In this document: positions 58,425-64,000 of the stretch, in pieces
How the letters are laid out: each line of letters opens with the position of its first letter
Position numbering within the stretch: position 1 is the stretch's first letter
Assembly: GCA_020086605.1 (NCBI GenBank)
Contig: JACBWW010000049.1
Coordinates: 2,797,456 to 2,861,455, forward strand
Length of the DNA: 64,000 nucleotides
Direction of reading: 5' to 3'
DNA from: Lanius collurio
Taxonomy: Eukaryota > Chordata > Aves > Passeriformes > Laniidae
The notes under the pieces: model-generated
Told to the model about the DNA's origin: nothing
Databases searched by the model: none
Seen by the model: only the letters and a program-made list of their open reading frames with translations
Made by a program: the position numbers and the translations under genes

Positions 58425-59263
58425 CCCTGACAAGATAAGATTTTCCTTTAAAAAGCACATGAAGGAAAATGCAGCAAAAAGCTGAATTTTGTCCAAATCC
58501 AATGGAACCTCTGTCTGCTACATGTAAGCATTGCAGATGTCGAGCATGTTGCTGAAACCATCCAGATATCTAGGCAATATCTCAGTAAAATAGATTGGGC
58601 TAATCACTTGCCATTGAATTCTAGTGTGTGTCTGGATTTCTTGGCCTTGGTGCTCTGCAAATGTTCTTTATGATCTTAGGTTATCTTTAAAAATATCTTC
58701 CAAAGAGTGGAGGCTCTTACCAGATAGGGGTCACAGACTCCATGGAGTCATTTTTCTTCACAGGATAGTAGAAGCAGCACTGTCACAACAGCAAAATTTT
58801 ATTCTGTCCAGGGAGTAAATATATGTATTGCTTACTTAGCAGAACTGGTGAACAACGCACGTTACACCAATTCACTGCAGCTGCCACTGACTTCCAATTT
58901 GCTTTTGGATGTAGGACTTGATGTATAAAGCCATGGGTTTTGTGTCTGTGACAGCTTTTCTGCTTCTTCGCTCCTCCCTGTGTCCTACTACCAGAGATCA
59001 GTTGGGATCCAGCTGCTGACAGTCTCCATGAACTCAGAGAGACCAAACTTTCTGTCATAAAAGTACTTCTGCCCCAGCAATCTTAACCCATTTAGTGCCA
59101 TGTTGACTCTATTTATTCAGATGACTACCTGGGGAGTGAATATAGGTTAAGCTGAGATCATCTATAGGATTTCATTATTGGACATTTTCCAGTTTGTTTT
59201 GCAATCATCAATCTTGTTATTCATCTCCCTAAGACCAGAGACTTGTACCCATGGTAGAATAAA

Positions 59264-59418
59264 AGAATCATTGAATATCCTGAGTTGGAAGGGACTTGCA
59301 AGGATTGTCATTCTAGCTCCTGACCCTGCACAAGACAAGCCCAAGAATCACACCACATCCCTAAGAGCATTGTCCAAACACTCCTTGCACTCTGGGAATC
59401 TTGGGGCTGCAACCACTA
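59264..59418 (-). mobile_element. CR1 LINE 3' fragment, antisense
   Basis: On plus: 'gaatcattgaatatcctgag', 'ttggaagggacttgcaagg', 'cctgcacaagacaagcccaa' and 'gagcattgtccaaacactcc' give the reverse complement of the CR1 3' region. It is the same subtype as 3717-4055 and 14284-14809 (shared 'cattgtccaaacactcctt' zone). Confidence 0.92.
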
Positions 59419-59963
59419 GAGAGATTTTTTTGTTTTCTTTTCCAAGATTAAATTAATATGACAAGACTTTAGGTCTTCAGATCAACTAGAACTCAGTTTA
59501 ACAGTGACCACATCCTGTCTAGACACACAGTTCCTCAGCTGGTGTGGTGAAAAGATTGAAGTTCTCTACCTAAAAGCAGCATCAGTGGAGGCTTTTCCAT
59601 CTTGGTTCTTGAGCAAGGAGCTACAAGGTATGAATTCAAGAGAAAACCCTAATTTAAAAAGTCTTTACACCAAGGTATTGCCCAGTTCCTTTGGTGAACC
59701 CTTTTGCTAATATTGCTTTTGGGGGAAATGTAGGACTTTGAGTGTTCTGGATATTAGTTACACACCTCCCCAACACATACTCATTTTTAAATGCAGTTAA
59801 GTAGATCAGCAGGTGAAGGTCTGACTAAGCAGAAGGCACTTGATTTTTCATTTATTTTGCTCTGCCTTTGGGAGTTTTGTTCACTCTAACCATTGTTTCC
59901 CTCATAAACAAAAATGCCTATGATGTAGGACTGCTAATATGTGTCTCCCTTGGGGTTAGCAGA
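59419..59963. other. Non-coding spacer between two CR1 ends
   Basis: Unique sequence of about 545 bp separating two antisense CR1 insertions. Nothing further is seen. Confidence 0.55.
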
Positions 59964-60070
59964 TAGAATCCTACAACAGTTTGGTTTGGAAGGGACCTCA
60001 AATGCCATCTAGTTCCAACCCCCCTGCCATGGGCAGGGACAACTTCCACTAGACAAGATTGCTCGAAGAT
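59964..60070 (-). mobile_element. CR1 LINE 3' fragment, antisense
   Basis: On plus: 'tagaatcctacaacagttt', 'ggtttggaagggacctcaaa', 'catctagttccaaccccc' and 'tgccatgggcagggacaac'. It is a different CR1 subtype from the neighbour at 59264, so it is an independent insertion in the same orientation. Similarity ends within about 110 bp. Confidence 0.93.
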
Positions 60071-60566
60071 AGAGAAATCCTTGACTTCAAGGTGTGATTC
60101 AGTATTTCTGGCAATCCATGGGTTTCCTGATATCCTCTGAATAGGAGATGCTGGGTGGCACCTGCATAGCATCCATCCAGCCCTACCCATTTGTCTGTGA
60201 CTGACCAGTTCACATCCACACCAAAGCATGTGCAGTCTCCAGCCCTTTCTCTTCAAAGTGGCTTTCAGAGTAATTTCAAATGTTTTATTTGCCTGATAGG
60301 TAGCTTGCTTCTAGATGCACCCAGCTTGTGCATCCATGGCTCCTCCTGAAGTCACAGCAGCACAGTGTGCTTGTGCTTGCACAGGCTGTACCCATTCAGA
60401 CCAAATGCTGGGTGAATTTACCATCAGCCCACAACATCGCTGGAAGTTTCTCAGCAGTGCAAGTTTACATTGCCAAAGAAGCCTTTTTATTGACTTCAAC
60501 AGAAATGATAACTGTAAATGTCTCTTTTGGGTAAAAAGCAGATCATCCCAAAGAAAAATGTGACTG

Positions 60567-60580
60567 GTTGCTATGGTAAT
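60567..60580. promoter_or_regulatory. RFX X-box-like motif
   Basis: gttgctatggtaat differs from the motif at 6645-6658 only in the last base, so two near-identical X-box palindromes lie 54 kb apart. Either may bind RFX factors; there is no local promoter evidence. Confidence 0.35.
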
Positions 60581-61464
60581 CTACTAGATTTTGGGAAATA
60601 TGGGGGATTCAGTACAGGAAATGAGTTCAGGTGTCCTTAGGCAAGAAAAGCTTGGACTGGTCATGGTTTCATCCTAGGGTCAATGATTTTAATCCCCCAC
60701 AATTTCTGAAATGGCCAAGATGTTTGCTGTCCAGCTATTTGACTGGCTGCAGATATTTGTGTCAACTCAAATATGAAAATTTTACTACTGAGCCGAATCC
60801 CACAAGAAAAAGTTTTTATTTTTGTCTTGCAGACAGAGATAACCTTTATCTTGGTCTTCTCAGAATACAAGGCTTATATGATAGCAGTGCTTGTCCTCCA
60901 GGCCACCAATAACTCCTGAGTCCATGACAGACTTCAGCCCAGTTTGACAGCCACTCTATATTTTACACCATCAGTTCATTTTGCACGCACAAAAGGCAGG
61001 ACTAATCACAGTGTGTCTTGCAGCCAAGATTTCACAGGAAGGACTAGCCCACATCAGCTGGAACAAGCCCAGAGCACAGCACAGACACAAAATCTGCAGG
61101 AAGTTCAGCTCCATGAATTCTACAGGTTCCCCAGCAGCTTACAGGGTGGGAGGGGGATGTGGACAGGTGAGAAGGGATTAAATATTCTGCTTTTGGAGAA
61201 CCCCTTGAAATGGCATGCAAAGCAAATCCTCCTCTTTGCAGAGCTTCCTGGGAAATGTCTGTCCCACCCTTTATGGCGGCTGCTCTCCGGCACAGTGTCC
61301 TTTCAGCACTCCCCTGCCCAACGAGCCCACCGAGCTGTGCCTTATCACAGCCTAATCCCTCTGCTCCTCACTCTGGAAGAGCAGATAAATGGGAAGCAGG
61401 TGTGTTGCATCCAGCATGTTAACTGAGTGAGTGCTCCCCAAATCTGCTTCTTCAGCTCTGCCTT

Positions 61465-61624
61465 TTATCTTGTCTTTAACACCAAGCAGCCACCGCTGAT
61501 AACAAGCAGATTAAAAACACTATCAGATTAACATTTTTATGTAATAAATGGTCAAGAACCTCACATTAAAAGAGTATCTTTCCTGGCATTAAGCATCCTT
61601 CACTCACCCAGGAAGCCTTTATCA
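61465..61624. promoter_or_regulatory. Cluster of four WGATAR motifs
   Basis: TTATCT (61465-61470), TGATAA (61497-61502), CTATCA (61520-61525) and TTATCA (61619-61624) all satisfy WGATAR on one strand or the other within 160 bp, with a fifth (TTATCT) at 61803-61808. This is denser than expected by chance in such DNA, but it was picked by eye from 64 kb, so the significance is modest. A GATA-factor enhancer is the inference. Confidence 0.3.
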
Positions 61625-63042
61625 GCTTGAACCTGCTCTGCTCGTTGCATAATAAATCTCTGAACCCTGATTTCATCGTAAGGAAATTCTTCATGAGGAC
61701 AGCAGGGAACTAAATGGATGACTGTGTTTGAAAGGGAAATCAGGCAAAAAGATTAAAGTGCTAGTCTTCTTTAGTTTAAAAACTAACTTTGTGCTAAATC
61801 TTTTATCTGGGGGATTGCTTAGTTCGGATGTTCCACACTGTGGCACATTTTTTGCTCTTTGCAGGGCAGTTGAAATTTAGCCCAGGTCAGATTTATGCCA
61901 GATAGACTATGTTTTTAATGAAAAGTTTCTTAATTTTTCTCCAAAAACAAATCTCTTCTCTACTGTCCCTTTGAAAAATGTTAATATTACTATCAGCACT
62001 TTTGTTGCATATGCTCATCTTACACGTTTTACCTTTGATAGTTTCCGATATCTTTTGTTTACTAACAAACTACTTCTCAGGACAGACACTTCAAAACTAC
62101 TTCAAAAAAGCGGAAAATCAGGAAAATACTACTTTGGTAAACATGGCTACAGTAAATGTTCCACAGAAAATCCTGTGGAAAATGAGCAGAGGTCGTTCCC
62201 AACCCTGTCAAATGGAAACCCTACCAAGAAAGTGTAGTAAGAACATGAATATGTTTTTTTGGGGGGTAAATCCTGAAAGATGGTCACAGCACCTGCCAAT
62301 AACTCACATTATTCTGGTTGTAAGAGAAGCAAGACTGGGGATGAAAGATGCATAAGAGAAAAGGGCTCCTTTTGTTCTAGCACACTCTCAAATAATGAGG
62401 GCAAAGAGGGATGTTCAAGGACTGGCATTTTCACCACAAGTGCTGCACCTCTGATACACAAATAATCTTTTGAAGATCTGGCATCCCTAGATAAGCAGAA
62501 AGCCACAGTGGGGGAAAAAAAATCTTTTTAAAGGTTTTTCAGTCTATGATGACCTGAATAAATGTAAAATTTTCTTACAGGGAAGCACTGAAGGTTTTCT
62601 TGTGCAGTGCATCCATGTTAAAACATGAGGTTTTCAACAATAACTGTACCAGAAAGAGTTCTGTATTCATTCAGTGCTCTGTTGCTCTTCAAGATCTTCC
62701 TTGAAGATAATATTCATTTTACTTTAGCCTGGCTGACTGGCAAGTTGCTTGACTAGTGCTGCCTGATAGATCAATCCTAAGATTATTTAAAAAAATATAT
62801 ATAGTACCTGAAGGAATCTGAATTACACTTTCTCTTCAGAACACTGGACAGCCTCTACCCTTTATTATACAGCTGTTCAATGCTCAGACTCAATCATTAG
62901 CAATTTTCTTATACTGTGTCCTAAAAACTGTGATTGTATAGATTCTAGTAGATTTATTATTAAATAAAACTTTTTCTGAAACTCAGATGTTCACAGCCAC
63001 TTTTGGGAGAAGAATAAATCTTCATCACTGAAACACAGAAGA

Positions 63043-63069
63043 ACAGAATCACAGAATGGCTTGGGTCTA
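63043..63069 (-). mobile_element. CR1 3' terminus remnant, antisense
   Basis: 'cagaatcacagaatggcttg' is the reverse complement of the very end of a CR1 3'-UTR (…aagccattctgtgattctg). Only about 27 bp are present before sequence of the opposite orientation begins at 63071, giving a tail-to-tail arrangement (see findings). Confidence 0.75.
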
Positions 63070-63070
63070 G

Positions 63071-63159
63071 TAGGAGGTGTCCATGCCTGTGGCAGTGAGG
63101 TTGGAACTGGATGATTTCTAGGGTTCCTTCCAACAAAAATCATTCTATGATTCTATGAT
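63071..63159 (+). mobile_element. CR1 LINE 3' end with intact octamer tail
   Basis: Sense CR1 terminus: 'ggaggtgtccatgcctgtgg', 'ggttggaactggatgattt', 'ggttccttccaac', then 'attctatgattctatgat', the best-preserved tail repeat in the window. It is severely 5'-truncated (about 90 bp). Confidence 0.93.
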
Positions 63160-63881
63160 AAATATAAAAATTAGAAAACTGTCCATATGCATGCCCGTAT
63201 AAAATGTATGGGGAAACAAGCAAAAAGTTCTTTTGGAATTTTTAACAAAATATACTCTCAGTTATTGATGAGTAAATTCTACAACAGTGCTGTAAGGGTT
63301 GGTTTTTCAGCCCACATTCACACTGATTAAAACTTCTCAGAGAAATTGCAGCGTAACATATTTCCAGTTGAGTAACATTTTGGGGAAGCAAGAAATTCCC
63401 CAAAAACCTGCTAGAAGCTCATTTTTTAGTAAAGCAATGACATCAGACCCACTTGATGGTATTTTAACCCCTATCATTTCAAAATGAAATCGTAAAGAGC
63501 CAGGCTTTTGTGTGCAGAGCACCTTTCATCTCCCAGATCCTGCAGTATTGTGCAAACGTAAGTGATTGCAGGAACAATGCAACGATTCAGTGCAGCCCAC
63601 AGCAAAGTTCAGCAACAGCTGAGGCTGAACAAAGAGGCTGCACACAGAAAATCCAAACAAAAGGGCAGGAGGCAGTAATGATTCTACAGAGGAGGCTCTT
63701 TTATTTTTAGTGTGAAAGGATATTGGGGAAGGAATAGAAAGGTTAGGCATGGAGATTCCAGCAAGTAGGAGCACAAGGGGCTCTGTGGCCAGGCAGAAAG
63801 TGATGATTGGGCAGGAAGACCAAACAATAGAAGTGCTCTCAGCAGCAGATGTCAATTCCCAATAAATTCAAGCATCACACA
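63160..63881. other. Non-coding single-copy stretch
   Basis: No repeat or exon is recognised. Open frames of about 60-110 codons occur on both strands and match nothing known to me. Confidence 0.5.
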
Positions 63882-63939
63882 GGGTTTTAGCCACATGACT
63901 CCTATTGACTTTAATAGGAGTCATGCAGCTAAAATACCC
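63882..63939. repeat. Ancient amniote palindromic repeat with perfect core
   Basis: catgactcctatt (63894-63906) and aataggagtcatg (63913-63925) are exact reverse complements around the hexamer gacttt. The inverted symmetry extends outward to about 25 bp per arm with a few mismatches (gggttttag … ctaaaataccc). It is the same type as the repeat at 10180-10260, matching the sauropsid palindrome '…taggcacctaactcccattgactttcaatgggagttaggcgcctaaatacc…' from memory. Here the core has stayed perfect, unlike the other copy. Confidence 0.6.
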
Positions 63940-64000
63940 TCATTGCTTGGAAAGTTGCTTATTAAAAAGTGAATACGAAAAATTAATTTGAGACAGACGG
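63940..64000. other. Window end, non-coding
   Basis: Sixty bases of AT-rich sequence up to the window edge. Nothing is recognised. Confidence 0.6.

Larger units (their letters stand above)
57338..59263. other. Non-coding stretch with motif-rich segment
   Basis: Contains the (AAAC)6 microsatellite at 58401-58424 and, at 58302-58346, a gctaattagc palindrome close to an octamer motif (listed). No exon or transposon is recognised. Confidence 0.5.
60071..63042. other. Non-coding stretch with RFX and GATA motifs
   Basis: Holds an X-box at 60567-60580 and a GATA-word cluster at 61465-61624 (both listed). A 160-codon plus frame at 60944-61426 is the longest non-repeat frame here, but it has no recognisable domain and no convincing splice or start context. 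Confidence 0.5.

Noticed and set aside
60944..61426. 160-codon plus-strand open frame
   Set aside because: No recognisable motif, no good splice or start context, and overlapping open frames in another phase; this is expected by chance in 64 kb.
1..64000. tRNA, rRNA, snRNA or known microRNA genes
   Set aside because: I looked for A/B-box pairs, U6-like starts and familiar microRNA seeds within hairpins and found none that could be supported.

Overview
The window reads as an AT-rich, gene-poor, intronic or intergenic stretch of a bird autosome or sex chromosome. It was assembled without N gaps. The bird assignment rests on about a dozen 5'-truncated CR1 LINE copies on both strands. Many of them end in the avian CR1 tail of short ATTCTATG-type repeats or in the conserved segment just before it (for example 3717-4055, 14284-14809, 20181-20455, 26071-26492 (-), 32802-32970 (-), 63071-63159). 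Two copies of a roughly 290-bp ERV-type solo LTR and many very old amniote repeats fit the same picture. I cannot name the species. The CR1 and LTR types look passerine-like, but that is inference.

No protein-coding gene could be supported. The open frames are short (longest about 190 codons, partly inside a CR1), lie on both strands, overlap repeats, and match no family I recognise. The best gene-like signal is at 38780-39314 (+). It is a local rise in CpG in AT-rich surroundings, with an E-box and a GC box. It is followed by a long pyrimidine tract, an AG acceptor, 65 bases closed in all three frames, and a good GTAAGA donor. I read it as a promoter with a 5'-UTR or lncRNA exon. If so, most of 39315-64000 would be the first intron of a + strand transcript.

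Layout: 1-14 kb is single-copy sequence with an old MIR-like repeat, three CR1 copies, an old palindromic repeat and, at 13654-13889, a perfect 116-bp direct duplication. 14-33 kb is the most repeat-rich part. It holds five clear CR1 copies and one weaker one, one old CR1/L3-like ORF2 relic (29575-29950), two solo LTRs of one family in opposite orientation (18952-19240 on -, 28255-28544 on + with a perfect 6-bp target-site duplication), and a three-unit 21-bp minisatellite. 33-44.5 kb is almost free of recognisable repeats and contains the promoter/exon candidate. 44.5-64 kb has several very old amniote repeats (some palindromic), simple repeats (notably a GATAT-rich array at 51835-51959), and three or four short CR1 ends.

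I see no operon, CRISPR array, defence cluster or other undescribed system. The items most worth a second look are the perfect 116-bp duplication, the promoter/exon candidate, the LTR pair, the density of fossil palindromic repeats, the tail-to-tail CR1 pair at 63043-63159, and a few hairpins or motif clusters that could be conserved non-coding elements.
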